Assembly: GCA_030066975.1 (NCBI GenBank)
Contig: JASJAO010000009.1
Span: forward strand, 1 to 64,000
Length of the DNA stretch: 64,000 nucleotides
Origin: Henriciella sp.
GTDB taxonomy: Bacteria > Pseudomonadota > Alphaproteobacteria > Caulobacterales > Hyphomonadaceae
Direction: 5' to 3'
Shown: piece after piece, positions 7,215 through 16,108 of the stretch
Layout of the letters: each line of letters opens with the position of its first letter
Position numbering within the stretch: position 1 is the stretch's first letter
The notes under the pieces: generated by a model
Told to the model about the DNA's origin: nothing
The model's database searches: none
The model's input: the letters and a program-made list of their open reading frames with translations, nothing else
Made by a program: the position numbers and the translations under genes

Positions 7215-8513
7215 ATGAAGATACTTGTTGTCGGATCGGGCGGCCGTGAACACGCCCTGGCTTGGAAGATCAGCCAATCAGCCCTGGTTGACGAAGTTTA
7301 TTGCGCGCCTGGCAATCCCGGTATGGATCTCATCGGGCCATGCTTTGACGTTGATCCCTGTGACTTGACCAAAATGCAGGAACTCGTCCTGCAACTGTCG
7401 CCCGATCTTGTCGTCATTGGACCGGAAGCACCGCTCGCGGTGGGTCTGGCAGATGCGTTGCGGGCGAGAGGATTCGATGTGTTCGGGCCAAGCGAAAAGG
7501 CTGCTCAACTTGAATCGTCGAAGGCGTTTTCCAAGGATTTGATGACCAAATACGACGTGCCGACAGCTGCCTATGGGCGTTTCGACGACCTTACCAAGGC
7601 GCTCGATTTTCTTGAGACCATGGATGCGCCTTATGTGATCAAGGCGGATGGGCTCGCCGCTGGGAAGGGCGTTGTGATCTGCGAGACCCTGGAAGAGGCT
7701 GAGAACGAAGTCGAGGCCATGATGACGGGCAAATTTGGCGAGGCGTCAGCGGAGATCGTCATAGAGGAGTTCATGGAGGGCGAAGAGGCCTCCATTTTCG
7801 TTCTGACAGATGGGGAAGGGGCAATCTATCTGCCCGCTGCGCAGGATCACAAACGCGCGTTTGACGGGGACAAAGGACCAAACACCGGCGGTATGGGGGC
7901 CTACGCACCAGCCCCGGTTGTGACGCCCCGGCTGATGGAGCTCATTCAAGCCCTGATTGTCGAACCGATGTTGTCGGGCATGGCTGAGGACGACATGCCG
8001 TATCAAGGCGTTCTGTACGTCGGGATCATGATCACGGAGGACGGCCCGAAAGTCGTGGAGTTCAACGCGCGGTTTGGGGACCCTGAATGCCAGGTGCTGA
8101 TGGCAGGCTTGCCCGGTGACATTGTCCCGGCCTTGTTGACGTGTGCCACCGGCGGTCTGGTGCATGGGCACCGCGAAATCAGCGATATGATGGGTTTGAG
8201 GGACTTCAGACCCTCGGCGACAGTTGTTATGGCAACCAACGGGTACCCAGACTCTTATCCGAAAGGATCTATCATTCGTGGCATCGAACAGGCGAATGCG
8301 CTTGAAGACGTGATTGTGTTCCAAGCAGGGACGGATGGAGACAGCGACGGCGCTTTGATTGCGTCTGGCGGCCGCGTGCTGGGCGTCACGGCGACTGGCA
8401 GCGACTTGGAACAGGCGATCACGCAAGCCTATGCTGGCGTCGATGTAATTGATTGGCCGAACGGGTTTCATAGGACCGATATCGGCTGGCGAGCTTTGAA
8501 CGAAAGTGGCTGA
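7215..8513 (+). CDS. purD: Phosphoribosylamine-glycine ligase (GARS)
   Basis: This 432-residue protein catalyses the ATP-dependent joining of glycine to phosphoribosylamine, the second step of purine synthesis, in the cytoplasm. It shows the N-terminal G-S-G-G-R-E-H-A-L motif, the ATP-grasp region with A-D-G-L-A-A-G-K-G-V near residue 147, and the catalytic F-N-A-R-F-G-D-P-E-C-Q near residue 283. The length is typical of PurD. The ATG at 7215 has only a weak SD. The 3' end overlaps the GTG start of the ACT-domain gene by 8 bp, suggesting co-translation. Confidence 0.97.
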   Translation: MKILVVGSGGREHALAWKISQSALVDEVYCAPGNPGMDLIGPCFDVDPCDLTKMQELVLQLSPDLVVIGPEAPLAVGLADALRARGFDVFGPSEKAAQLESSKAFSKDLMTKYDVPTAAYGRFDDLTKALDFLETMDAPYVIKADGLAAGKGVVICETLEEAENEVEAMMTGKFGEASAEIVIEEFMEGEEASIFVLTDGEGAIYLPAAQDHKRAFDGDKGPNTGGMGAYAPAPVVTPRLMELIQALIVEPMLSGMAEDDMPYQGVLYVGIMITEDGPKVVEFNARFGDPECQVLMAGLPGDIVPALLTCATGGLVHGHREISDMMGLRDFRPSATVVMATNGYPDSYPKGSIIRGIEQANALEDVIVFQAGTDGDSDGALIASGGRVLGVTATGSDLEQAITQAYAGVDVIDWPNGFHRTDIGWRALNESG

Positions 8514-8916
8514 GAAGGACCTGCCGAAGCTGCTCACGACGCTGCGGGTTCAACGCCGCGCTGGCGTTTGGCGCTATGAAAGCATACCTCCGGAGCAATC
8601 TTCCTGGGTTGATCTTGTCAATCTTCGCGATGTTGGCGAGATTGCTTTGCTGTTTCGGGAGCAGGAAGGCCTGACGGTGATCACAAAGGCCGCCGAAGAT
8701 ACGCCGGAAGACAATCGTTGGGCCTGGCTGGAACTTTCAGTCTATTCCGACTTGCAGGCGGTGGGATTTCTGGCGCGGGTCGCTACGGCGCTGGCTGAAG
8801 CAGATGTGCCGTGCAATGCGGTCGCGGCTTTCCACCACGACCATGTTTTCGTTCCCATAGGGAAGGCTGATAGGGCCGTGCAAGCGTTGGAAAAACTTGC
8901 TCAGGAGAGCCCTTGA
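8506..8916 (+). CDS. ACT-domain protein
   Basis: The 136-residue protein resembles stand-alone ACT-domain regulators: an N-terminal beta-rich half and a C-terminal half with LQAVGFLARVATALAEADVPCNAV, the helix-strand pattern of an ACT fold that usually binds a small ligand such as an amino acid. The start is GTG at 8506, inside the end of purD, and the stop overlaps the next ATG (TGATG). The overlaps suggest one transcript with purD and the hydrolase, but there is no direct evidence of a shared pathway. Confidence 0.75.
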   Translation: MAEKDLPKLLTTLRVQRRAGVWRYESIPPEQSSWVDLVNLRDVGEIALLFREQEGLTVITKAAEDTPEDNRWAWLELSVYSDLQAVGFLARVATALAEADVPCNAVAAFHHDHVFVPIGKADRAVQALEKLAQESP

Positions 8917-9785
8917 TGTCGTTTGAACCCATTCCTTTGGAAGACTGGAAAACCGCGCGTCAGAGCCTTGATTTTCAGGGGCACAAAATCGCCTATTGGA
9001 CAGTCGGTGAGGGGCGGCCTTTGCTGCTCGTACACGGCTATCCGACCGCGGCCTGGGACTGGTCGTATATGTGGGATGAGATGGCCAGCACGCGGCGGGT
9101 CATTGCCTGCGATATGCTAGGCTTTGGGTTTTCCGACAAGCCAAAAGCAGGCTATTCGATCCACCGTCAGGCCGATCTGCAAGCTGCACTGTTGAGCCAT
9201 CTTGGTGTCAGCGATTTTGATACCGTCGTCCATGATTATGGCGTCAGCGTTGGTCAGGAAATTCTGGCGCGGCGCAATGAGGGTACTGGGTTCACAGGAC
9301 TGGGGCGGATATGTTTCCTGAATGGCGGTCTGTTTCCGGAACAGCACCGGCCACGGGCCCTGCAAAAGCTAGGCATTAGTCCATTTGGTTGGCTGCTCGG
9401 CTATCTTGTCAATCGCAAGCGGTTTGGGGCGGGCTTTAGCGAGGTGTTTGGGCCAGAGACCAAGCCGAGCGAGCAAGAACTGGATACGTTCTGGGCGCTG
9501 ATGAACTCGAATGGCGGTAAGCACCGGATGCACACGCTGTTGCACTATATCGCGGACCGTCAAACGCATCGCGACCGCTGGGTCGGGGCGTTGGAGCATG
9601 CCCAGGTGCCGGTCAAAGTGGTCAATGGAGGCCAAGATCCGGTCTCTGGAAAACATCTCTTCGACACTGTTGTTAAAGCGCTTCCAAATGTCGAAGCCGT
9701 TTTGTTCGAAGATATTGGTCATTATCCTCAAACAGAGGCGCCGGAGCGGGTGTTCAAAGAGGTTGTGGCGTTCATGAAGGCCTGA
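8916..9785 (+). CDS. Alpha/beta hydrolase, MEST/haloalkane-dehalogenase-like
   Basis: The 289-residue protein has the alpha/beta-hydrolase core: oxyanion-hole LLLVHGYP-T near residue 37, the nucleophile elbow V-V-H-D-Y-G-V-S-V-G near residue 107, and a late G-H-Y-P-Q-T-E-A-P histidine motif. The elbow carries Asp rather than Ser, as in haloalkane dehalogenases and epoxide hydrolases, and the H-D-Y-G-x-x-V pattern resembles the MEST (PEG1) branch. The substrate cannot be read from the sequence. The ATG overlaps the ACT-protein stop, and CAGGAG lies upstream. An upstream TTG (8913) is a poorer start. Confidence 0.85.
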   Translation: MSFEPIPLEDWKTARQSLDFQGHKIAYWTVGEGRPLLLVHGYPTAAWDWSYMWDEMASTRRVIACDMLGFGFSDKPKAGYSIHRQADLQAALLSHLGVSDFDTVVHDYGVSVGQEILARRNEGTGFTGLGRICFLNGGLFPEQHRPRALQKLGISPFGWLLGYLVNRKRFGAGFSEVFGPETKPSEQELDTFWALMNSNGGKHRMHTLLHYIADRQTHRDRWVGALEHAQVPVKVVNGGQDPVSGKHLFDTVVKALPNVEAVLFEDIGHYPQTEAPERVFKEVVAFMKA

Positions 9786-9860
9786 CCCGGCGTCGACCAT
9801 TTACGGCGATGCTTAGCGCGGTAAACATAAGATAAAGAACAGACTTCAGGAGGTCAGCCA

Positions 9861-10949
9861 ATGGTTCACGGTGGAAGCGCACAGGAATTGTTTACCGGCA
9901 CCAAGGACGTCGCCGAAAGCCATCGCTTCAATGAAGAGAACTTGGCTGCCTGGATGGAGGAGAATGTCGAGGGCTATGTTGGCCCTTTGACGGTCAAACA
10001 GTTCAAAGGCGGTCAATCCAATCCAACTTACAAACTGTTTGCGGGCGGCAAGACTTATGTCATGCGGCGCAAACCTCCGGGCAAGCTGCTGCCATCTGCG
10101 CATGCGGTGGATCGTGAATTCCGTGTCATTAATGCGTTGTATCCACTGGGTTTTCCGGTGGCTCGGCCCTATGGGCTTTGCATGGATGAGAGCGTAGTCG
10201 GCACGATCTTCTATGTCATGGATTGCGTCGAAGGGCGCATCCTCTGGGATGGTACGCTGCCGGGCATGGAGCCGTCTGAACGACGCGCAATCTACGAGGC
10301 CAAGGTGAAGACGTTCGCCGACCTACACAATGTCGACTGGCGCGCTGCCGGACTGGAGGGGTTTGGCAAGGAAAAAGACTATATCGCGCGGCAGACCCAC
10401 CGTTGGACGAAGCAGTATGTTGCCTCAGAGACGAAGAAGATCCCGGAGATGGACCAGCTGATCGAGTGGATTCCAGCGAACATTCCACCTGGCGACAAGA
10501 CCACAATCGTGCATGGCGACTATCGTCTCGACAATATGATCCTGCATCCGACGGAACCGAAAGTCATCGCGGTTTTGGATTGGGAGCTCTGTACGCTGGG
10601 CGATCCGCTCGCTGATTTCACGTATCATCTCATGAACTGGGTGATGCCGAGCAGTGATCCCGGTCGAGGAGCCATTGTTGATATCCCGGACCTCAAAGCC
10701 TACGGCATCCCGACAATGGACGAGTATGTCGAACTTTATTGCGGTCATACCGGCCGTGACGGATTGCCGGAGCTGAATTTCTACTTTGCCTATAACGCTT
10801 TCCGTCTGGCGGCGATTTGCCAGGGTATTGTCGGACGCGTGCGTGACGGAACGGCAAGCAATGCTACAGCGGCGACGATGGAAGAACGGGTTGCTCCGCT
10901 GGCACAATTCGCCGCCGACTGCGCCCGGAAGGCAGGCATGGAAAGCTAG
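9861..10949 (+). CDS. Phosphotransferase-family protein (ACAD10/11 N-terminal-like)
   Basis: This 362-residue protein has the aminoglycoside/choline-kinase fold: Q-S-N-P-T-Y near residue 54, a lysine in the following strand, the Brenner-type catalytic motif V-H-G-D-Y-R-L-D-N near residue 218 and the metal-binding L-D-W-E-L-C-T-L-G-D-P near residue 239. The sequence is closest to the kinase part of ACAD10/11 proteins, which phosphorylate 4-hydroxy fatty acyl intermediates; applying that activity here is inference. The ATG follows AGGAGG. The stop overlaps the stop of the convergent gene on the other strand. Confidence 0.88.
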   Translation: MVHGGSAQELFTGTKDVAESHRFNEENLAAWMEENVEGYVGPLTVKQFKGGQSNPTYKLFAGGKTYVMRRKPPGKLLPSAHAVDREFRVINALYPLGFPVARPYGLCMDESVVGTIFYVMDCVEGRILWDGTLPGMEPSERRAIYEAKVKTFADLHNVDWRAAGLEGFGKEKDYIARQTHRWTKQYVASETKKIPEMDQLIEWIPANIPPGDKTTIVHGDYRLDNMILHPTEPKVIAVLDWELCTLGDPLADFTYHLMNWVMPSSDPGRGAIVDIPDLKAYGIPTMDEYVELYCGHTGRDGLPELNFYFAYNAFRLAAICQGIVGRVRDGTASNATAATMEERVAPLAQFAADCARKAGMES

Positions 10950-11788
10950 GCGCCTTCACAGCCAGCGTCTTCGTGATCTTTTTCAAAGATGTAGGTCTTC
11001 GAACTGATCGGAACGGTCACGTCCTTGTAGACTGTGTTGTTCGGATCTTCCCAGTTTTGCGCGAACGCTTCCATGCCGCGAATACGGTCGGATAGAAACG
11101 TTCTGAGATGATCGGCATCAAGCATGCCCCAATAGTCCTTCGGGTCGACGCGGCACTCATAGGCTTCTGCTGCGATCAGCATTTCATCGCTGATCGAGGC
11201 GATGTATTCGAAGTCCACATCCTGGCCTTCCAGATGTTCTTCCATATGCTCAAGGCCACTATTGTGTAGAATAAATCCAAAGTCATAGCCAAGTTGAGCC
11301 ATCATCAGGTTCATGGGCGCCGGTTCGGCACCGCCTTTCAGCCAGCCCCACCAGCGGCGGTAATCCATAATGGTTATGCCATGCACGGCGATGTGGGCTG
11401 AGCGATGGATGTACACGCTGTCGAGGCCTGGCAGGATGACCATCGCGCATGCCGACATGCATTGACCGGCAATGATGGCAGGCTCTCCGCGCGTATCAAG
11501 AATGCGGCTCATCAACCGCGCCGTCGCAACATTTCCGCCAGGGCTGGTAATTACAATCTGTTTTGCCGGGTCGAAATCGTTCAGTTGAAGAAACTGCTCG
11601 GGAAAGATCGCAGAATTGTAGCAGATCGTATCAAACTCAGTCAGCAAAGATACGCCTTCGGACTCCAGACATGCCTCAACCACAGCATCGATCTCAGGTG
11701 ATCCGTCAACGAAGTCGACGTCCGGTGAGGCCGACGCAGCCATGGCATGGACCAAGAACGCAATGAAAAAGGCGCTGATAAATCTCAT
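10946..11788 (-). CDS. Periplasmic ClpP/crotonase-fold protein
   Basis: The 280-residue protein has a Sec signal peptide (about residues 1-21, ending A-S-A-S). The mature part carries a ClpP-like core: I-V-I-T-S-P-G-G-N-V near residue 77, then G-Q-C-M-S-A-C-A-M-V near residue 108, where the serine sits at the nucleophile position. Such secreted ClpP-fold proteins are mostly uncharacterised, and activity is not shown. I chose ATG at 11788 because GGAGTG precedes it and the signal peptide starts there. It is convergent with the upstream kinase-fold gene, and the two stop codons overlap. Confidence 0.75.
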   Translation of the reverse strand: MRFISAFFIAFLVHAMAASASPDVDFVDGSPEIDAVVEACLESEGVSLLTEFDTICYNSAIFPEQFLQLNDFDPAKQIVITSPGGNVATARLMSRILDTRGEPAIIAGQCMSACAMVILPGLDSVYIHRSAHIAVHGITIMDYRRWWGWLKGGAEPAPMNLMMAQLGYDFGFILHNSGLEHMEEHLEGQDVDFEYIASISDEMLIAAEAYECRVDPKDYWGMLDADHLRTFLSDRIRGMEAFAQNWEDPNNTVYKDVTVPISSKTYIFEKDHEDAGCEGA

Positions 11789-11912
11789 TCTGCACACTCC
11801 TTGAACCCTATTACGATGCGCGAGTTCGTTTTTGAAAGTCAATTACAGCAGAGATGAGACTTGCAACCGCGCCATCGGAACTTCAAACTCCGGCAAAAAT
11901 CGGGAGAGACAT

Positions 11913-13211
11913 ATGATTAGATTTCTAGCCGCCACGCTGGCCGCCTGTGCCGTCGGTGCCATTCAACCATTACCGGCAGCCGCCCAAGACGGCGTGACGG
12001 TGGTTGAGGCCGGGTACCTTCTGGCGAAGCCGGGCGAAGGCTATCTTAGAAACCGTACCGTTACGATCGAAGATGGACGTATTGTTGAGGTCAGTCGGGG
12101 CTTCAACACGCATCCAAGCGGAACAAAGGTCCTCAATTACAGAGAGGCTTACGTGCTGCCGGGATTGATCGACAGCCATGTTCACCTGACGAACGAGTTC
12201 TCTCCGACCTCGCGCATGAAAGCTTTGAGTGATTCTGATGTAGATGCGGCGCTCGATGGGGCTCTGCACGCAAAGAAGACGCTGCTGGCGGGCTTCACTA
12301 CTGTGCAGGATGTCGGCGGCGCAAATGAAGCGATCTTCTCATTGCGCGACGCGATCAATGCCGGAAAAGTTCCTGGACCTCGCATCCGGGCGTCCGGACT
12401 AGCGATCACGCCAACCGGCGGTCATGGTGATGCAAACGGGTTTTCACCGGCATTGACGAAGATTTTCTCAGGACCCAATGCCTGCAACGGGGCTGATGAC
12501 TGCCGAAGAGCGGTTCGCGAAACCATCCGCTCGGGTGCGGATGTGATCAAGATTACGGCGACCGGCGGTGTATTGTCCAACACCCGAGCCGGGCTCGAAC
12601 AGCAATTCTACGACGATGAGATCAAGGCAATTGTCGACACAGCGGCCATGATGGGCCGGAAAGTGACCGCGCATGCGCACGGCAAGGGTGGCATCGAAGC
12701 AGCTCTTCGCAATGGCGTTCATTCGATAGAGCATGGCACTTATCTCGACGACGAGACGATCGCTTTGTTCAAGCAAACCGGTGGAACGCTTGTGCCGACC
12801 GTCTTGGCCGGCGTGACGGTGACGGGTTGGACCGAAGAGCCGTGGCTGCCCGCTCCATCGCGGGACAAAGCGGCCATTGTCGGCCCTTTGATGCTCGACA
12901 TGCTGTCCCGGGCGCGTGAGGGCGGCGTCAATATAGCGTTTGGAACCGATAGCGGTGTTTCAAAGCATGGTCAGAATGCTGAAGAGCTGAACCTGATGGT
13001 TCAAGCCGGTTTTACCCCTGAGGAGGCGATTTATGCAGCAACCATCGCAGCGGCGGAACACATTGAAATGTCCGACAGTATTGGCACGATTGAAGCTGGA
13101 AAGTTCGCTGACATGGTCGCTCTGCGACGTGACCCACTTGAGCAAATCGAGGCATTTGGTACGATCAGTGTTGTAATCAAAAATGGGGAAGTGTTTCGAC
13201 CGGGCCAATAG
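11913..13211 (+). CDS. Secreted metal-dependent amidohydrolase (imidazolonepropionase-like)
   Basis: The 432-residue protein has a signal peptide ending near P-A-A-A-Q and then an amidohydrolase TIM barrel. Metal-site motifs are visible: G-L-I-D-S-H-V-H-L near residue 85, a lysine in V-I-K-I-T-A-T-G-G near residue 213, T-A-H-A-H-G near residue 252, the S-I-E-H-G strand and the late F-G-T-D-S-G aspartate. This matches the periplasmic imidazolonepropionase/Xaa-Pro dipeptidase-like group. The substrate is unknown; peptides or cyclic amides are known for relatives. GGGAGA precedes the ATG. It is divergent from the ClpP-fold gene. Confidence 0.9.
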   Translation: MIRFLAATLAACAVGAIQPLPAAAQDGVTVVEAGYLLAKPGEGYLRNRTVTIEDGRIVEVSRGFNTHPSGTKVLNYREAYVLPGLIDSHVHLTNEFSPTSRMKALSDSDVDAALDGALHAKKTLLAGFTTVQDVGGANEAIFSLRDAINAGKVPGPRIRASGLAITPTGGHGDANGFSPALTKIFSGPNACNGADDCRRAVRETIRSGADVIKITATGGVLSNTRAGLEQQFYDDEIKAIVDTAAMMGRKVTAHAHGKGGIEAALRNGVHSIEHGTYLDDETIALFKQTGGTLVPTVLAGVTVTGWTEEPWLPAPSRDKAAIVGPLMLDMLSRAREGGVNIAFGTDSGVSKHGQNAEELNLMVQAGFTPEEAIYAATIAAAEHIEMSDSIGTIEAGKFADMVALRRDPLEQIEAFGTISVVIKNGEVFRPGQ

Positions 13212-13243
13212 AACTGGCGAAACAACCGAACCGGGGAATTGGG

Positions 13244-14077
13244 ATGAAAAGGCGTACGGCATCGTGTGCCGGTGTGGGGATACTGGCGGCGTTGGTGTTG
13301 GCAGGCTGTAATCCAGCCGCGTCAACACGTGCAGAACAGGCATCGACGCAATGTGTCGATTTGCCTGACAACGGCTACTACCTGTTTTCTAATGGGAAAT
13401 TCTCCCCCGTGTCGGAGGTGGACTATAAGCCTGCTTCGGATCTCACGCTGGATGAGCGGTTATCGAGAGAGTTCGCGTCGCGCGGCTATCCTTGGCTCGG
13501 CGTAGTCACCAATGATCACATTGCAACGCTGGTCGGGCTCGCCCCGGATGAAGCTGAGCGAGAACGCGGATTTCTGGCGGGCGAGAAGACGATCAGCGAG
13601 GCCGGCGCGGAAACTCAACAGATCAAAGTCATCGTCGATGGCATTTCTGTATCCGGCGGCGATAGCGGGGTCGGTGTCGCCATTCGAAATCTCGATGACC
13701 GGCCAACGCTCGAAGCCTGTCAGCAGGCCTTCGACTCGATCATGACGGGCCGTGTGGTCGAGTTTCAGACCAATGATGCAGCCATTTCGTCCTCGAGCGC
13801 CCGTTTGCTCGACACGATCACCGCGGCCTCATTGCTCTGCAAGGACTACGTAATCGAAGTGTCCGGCCATACGGACGCGCGTGGATCTGACAGTTATAAC
13901 CTGGCTCTGTCGCAAGCCCGTGCGTCCGCGGTTCGCCGATACCTGATCAGCGGCGGGGTTGATGACCGGATGATTACCGCAATCGGCTACGGAGAGACCC
14001 GCCCGATTGATCCGTCCTCGACTACGCAGGCGCACCTGCTGAACAGCAGGACTGAGTTTAAGATCCGAGAGCCTTAG
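13244..14077 (+). CDS. OmpA-domain outer-membrane lipoprotein
   Basis: The 277-residue protein has a lipobox L-V-L-A-G-C at about residue 22. The C-terminal third is an OmpA/MotB peptidoglycan-binding domain with V-S-G-H-T-D-A-R-G near residue 205, A-L-S-Q-A-R-A at about 220 and the G-E-T-R-P-I motif near 248. The N-terminal part (about residues 30-160) is not recognised; it may hold a BON-like fold. The protein probably anchors the outer membrane to peptidoglycan. It follows the amidohydrolase by 32 bp and may share its transcript. Confidence 0.85.
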   Translation: MKRRTASCAGVGILAALVLAGCNPAASTRAEQASTQCVDLPDNGYYLFSNGKFSPVSEVDYKPASDLTLDERLSREFASRGYPWLGVVTNDHIATLVGLAPDEAERERGFLAGEKTISEAGAETQQIKVIVDGISVSGGDSGVGVAIRNLDDRPTLEACQQAFDSIMTGRVVEFQTNDAAISSSSARLLDTITAASLLCKDYVIEVSGHTDARGSDSYNLALSQARASAVRRYLISGGVDDRMITAIGYGETRPIDPSSTTQAHLLNSRTEFKIREP

Positions 14078-14084
14078 CGCGCGG

Positions 14085-15155
14085 TTAGAATTTGCAGATC
14101 AACCCGCGGCTGGGAGCGACTTTCGCGTCAACGGTATCACGCCAGGCCTCCGCAATCGCCTCTCGTCCAGTAATCATCTCTGGTGTGACGAATTTTACGG
14201 ATACCGGATAGAAGGTTACCAGATCAGCACCGACCATGCGATCCAGTTCGCCCGGTTCAAAGGCCTTGGCGCGTTCAGCAGCGTAGGTTGGCACAAAAAA
14301 CATCTCAGGTTGCGGGCCCGGGAGATCTGCCGGTGGCGCGCGGTCGGCTTCCCAATCTGTCACACCAATGATCAGACTGCGCTTTAAAGAGGCCCCCGCT
14401 GCCTTGTGGACCGCAAGCGTTAAAGCCGGACGCCCCAGAAAGTCGACATAGGCGGACGGCTTGTCACCGACGATCGATCCCACATCCTCGTATTTCAGGA
14501 CGGTGGTGTACAAACCGCTTTCCTCGACGAATTGAACATTTCCCGACGAGGTCAGGCCAATCGTCTCGATCCCCCGCTTGTGCAGGCCATGCGCAGTAGC
14601 AAGGGCCGTTTTCGAGGACGCACTAGAGATAATCACCCGCTCTGGTGTCGGGTCACCCTGCATCAGGCTGTCACAGATCATCCAGCCTGTGGTGTAAAGT
14701 GGCCGGAACAGCATCTGCTGCGCCTCGTATTCGGCTGAGTAGGACGGATCGGTGTCGGTGAAGACAAAGTGGCTGTAGATCGGTGACAGGTCCCGGCGAT
14801 GGGCCACCACATCGCGAAAGCCGCTATCATTCAGTTTGCCGACTTCGACGTCAAACGTGTCCGAAATCGGTAGATAGCCGTATACGCGGCGGCCAACCTC
14901 CAGCCCTTCGGCGTTTGACGCGATCACTTTTGCGAACCCCCATACCGGGACGCGGCCCTGGCTTTCATCGCTTGTCGGATAGAAGTTCCAGTAAAACAGC
15001 GGCGGGCCACCAAATGTGGCATAGGTCACATTGTTCGCGGTCAGAGCAAACGCCTCGACTTCGAGCCGGGCCTGACCTGGTCCGAGATCACTTTCTGACT
15101 CGACCCATTGTGTCGAGCGGATGTCGCCTTTGTTGATCCAATGCTGCATCGCCAT
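14085..15155 (-). CDS. DUF2855 family protein
   Basis: The 356-residue protein looks like a DUF2855 member, a family with a distant medium-chain dehydrogenase/reductase (quinone oxidoreductase-like) organisation. The N-terminal half has beta strands with P-V-W-G-F-A and V-Y-G-Y-L-P, and the centre has a Rossmann-like stretch, I-I-S-S-A-S-S-K-T-A near residue 190. No function is established. I chose ATG at 15155 because AGGAGG lies just upstream; the open frame extends 24 bp further. It converges with the OmpA lipoprotein gene, leaving only a 7-bp gap. Confidence 0.8.
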   Translation of the reverse strand: MAMQHWINKGDIRSTQWVESESDLGPGQARLEVEAFALTANNVTYATFGGPPLFYWNFYPTSDESQGRVPVWGFAKVIASNAEGLEVGRRVYGYLPISDTFDVEVGKLNDSGFRDVVAHRRDLSPIYSHFVFTDTDPSYSAEYEAQQMLFRPLYTTGWMICDSLMQGDPTPERVIISSASSKTALATAHGLHKRGIETIGLTSSGNVQFVEESGLYTTVLKYEDVGSIVGDKPSAYVDFLGRPALTLAVHKAAGASLKRSLIIGVTDWEADRAPPADLPGPQPEMFFVPTYAAERAKAFEPGELDRMVGADLVTFYPVSVKFVTPEMITGREAIAEAWRDTVDAKVAPSRGLICKF

Positions 15156-15394
15156 CTGTGCGCCTCCTATTGTCTTCAATCGGTCATACGAGGCTGCATG
15201 TCAGCAGGCAATCGAAGACCTCGCGGCAAGTCAGAACCGACGTTTCGAATTCATACCAGATTAGGAACATGGCGGAGGCGGGGGCTGCGCAAGACCTTTC
15301 CTTCTTCAACGCTAAAGACCGAAGGTGCCGTCCAGCACCTTGCTCTAGATACACGAGTTCGATCCAGCGAAAGTCGAGAAAATAATCCGCAGCC

Positions 15395-15435
15395 TTGATA
15401 TGAAACAAGGCCTCGAAACTCCTCCGGGCTAGACT
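15395..15435 (+). promoter_or_regulatory. FNR/FixK-type box and class II promoter of the amphi-Trp gene
   Basis: TTGAT-ATGA-AACAA (15395-15408) differs from the FNR/FixK consensus at one base. TAGACT (15430-15435) is centred 31 bp downstream, the position expected for a -10 when the activator sits at -41.5. It is the only signal recognised in the 320-bp gap between the DUF2855 gene and 15479. Confidence 0.6.
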
Positions 15436-15478
15436 TGCTCTTCAGCGGCCGCGGGGCCTGAATGAGGAGAGTCGAACG

Positions 15479-15703
15479 ATGTCTTTGAACGAAATGCACG
15501 AACTACTTGGCCGCTCCGATGCAGCAAATCGCCTACGCAGACTGGCGGATCAGATGGATGCCGGGATCATCGAACAGCAAAGCATAAGTGCTGAAGTTCC
15601 AGATCAAGTACACTTCGAAATAGATATCGATCCGGATGAAATCGAGTTTACGTTGAAATGGGATCGAATGGTTGAACCCTCGCGGCCACAAAATTCATTG
15701 TGA
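15479..15703 (+). CDS. Amphi-Trp domain small protein
   Basis: The 74-residue protein matches the short amphi-Trp domain: a helix with A-A-N-R-L-R-R-L-A-D-Q-M-D-A-G, then beta strands V-H-F-E-I-D-I and E-F-T-L-K-W ending in the conserved Trp. The role of the domain is unknown. GAGGAG precedes the ATG at 15479. The gene stands alone under an FNR/FixK-type promoter and is the first member of the low-oxygen island. Confidence 0.7.
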   Translation: MSLNEMHELLGRSDAANRLRRLADQMDAGIIEQQSISAEVPDQVHFEIDIDPDEIEFTLKWDRMVEPSRPQNSL

Positions 15704-15824
15704 GACTGCCCCTTATCCAAACCGGTAGATGACGGACGGTGACAACGGGATCCGTACTATGTCGCCCCGGCGATTGGAGGTCGGTGGGTAATAGGTTGAT
15801 TGCTAAAGTTACCAAAAATTTAGG

Positions 15825-15844
15825 GTCGGAAAATTTTGTCCGAC
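15825..15844. repeat. Inverted repeat with AT-rich centre
   Basis: GTCGGA (15825-15830) and TCCGAC (15839-15844) flank AAATTTTG. It lies in the 405-bp gap between the amphi-Trp gene and the stress-protein gene and may be an operator or a weak terminator for the former. No T-run follows. Confidence 0.35.
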
Positions 15845-15909
15845 AATCAGTTGGTTGGTTAACGGTACCGTCTTTAGAACCGCGCTCCTGGCATCCGGCC
15901 TCTTGGGCA

Positions 15910-15950
15910 TTGACGCAGATCAACGCCTGAATGGGGCCTATGGCTAACGT
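15910..15950 (+). promoter_or_regulatory. FNR/FixK-type box and promoter of the stress protein-glucan synthase unit
   Basis: TTGAC-GCAG-ATCAA (15910-15923) has one mismatch to the consensus, and TAACGT (15945-15950) is centred 31 bp downstream, so transcription should start near 15957. Confidence 0.65.
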
Positions 15951-15960
15951 CAATTTGATT

Positions 15961-15982
15961 TGACCCGATCTCTATCGGGTCA
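15961..15982 (+). promoter_or_regulatory. Hairpin at the predicted 5' end of the stress-protein mRNA
   Basis: A perfect 9-bp stem (TGACCCGAT / ATCGGGTCA) with loop CTCT begins a few bases after the predicted start at about 15957. No T-run follows, so termination is unlikely; an mRNA-stabilising 5' stem is the simplest reading. Confidence 0.45.
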
Positions 15983-16108
15983 GGGACGCGCCGGGTCACA
16001 CTCTCTTGCTAAACGAGAACCACCCAGTGCCGTGCCGGATCGGAAGAAGTCCAGGCAAAAGCAGTCTTGTAGATGTCAACATTACGCGGATCGCGATTGG
16101 AGAATGAT

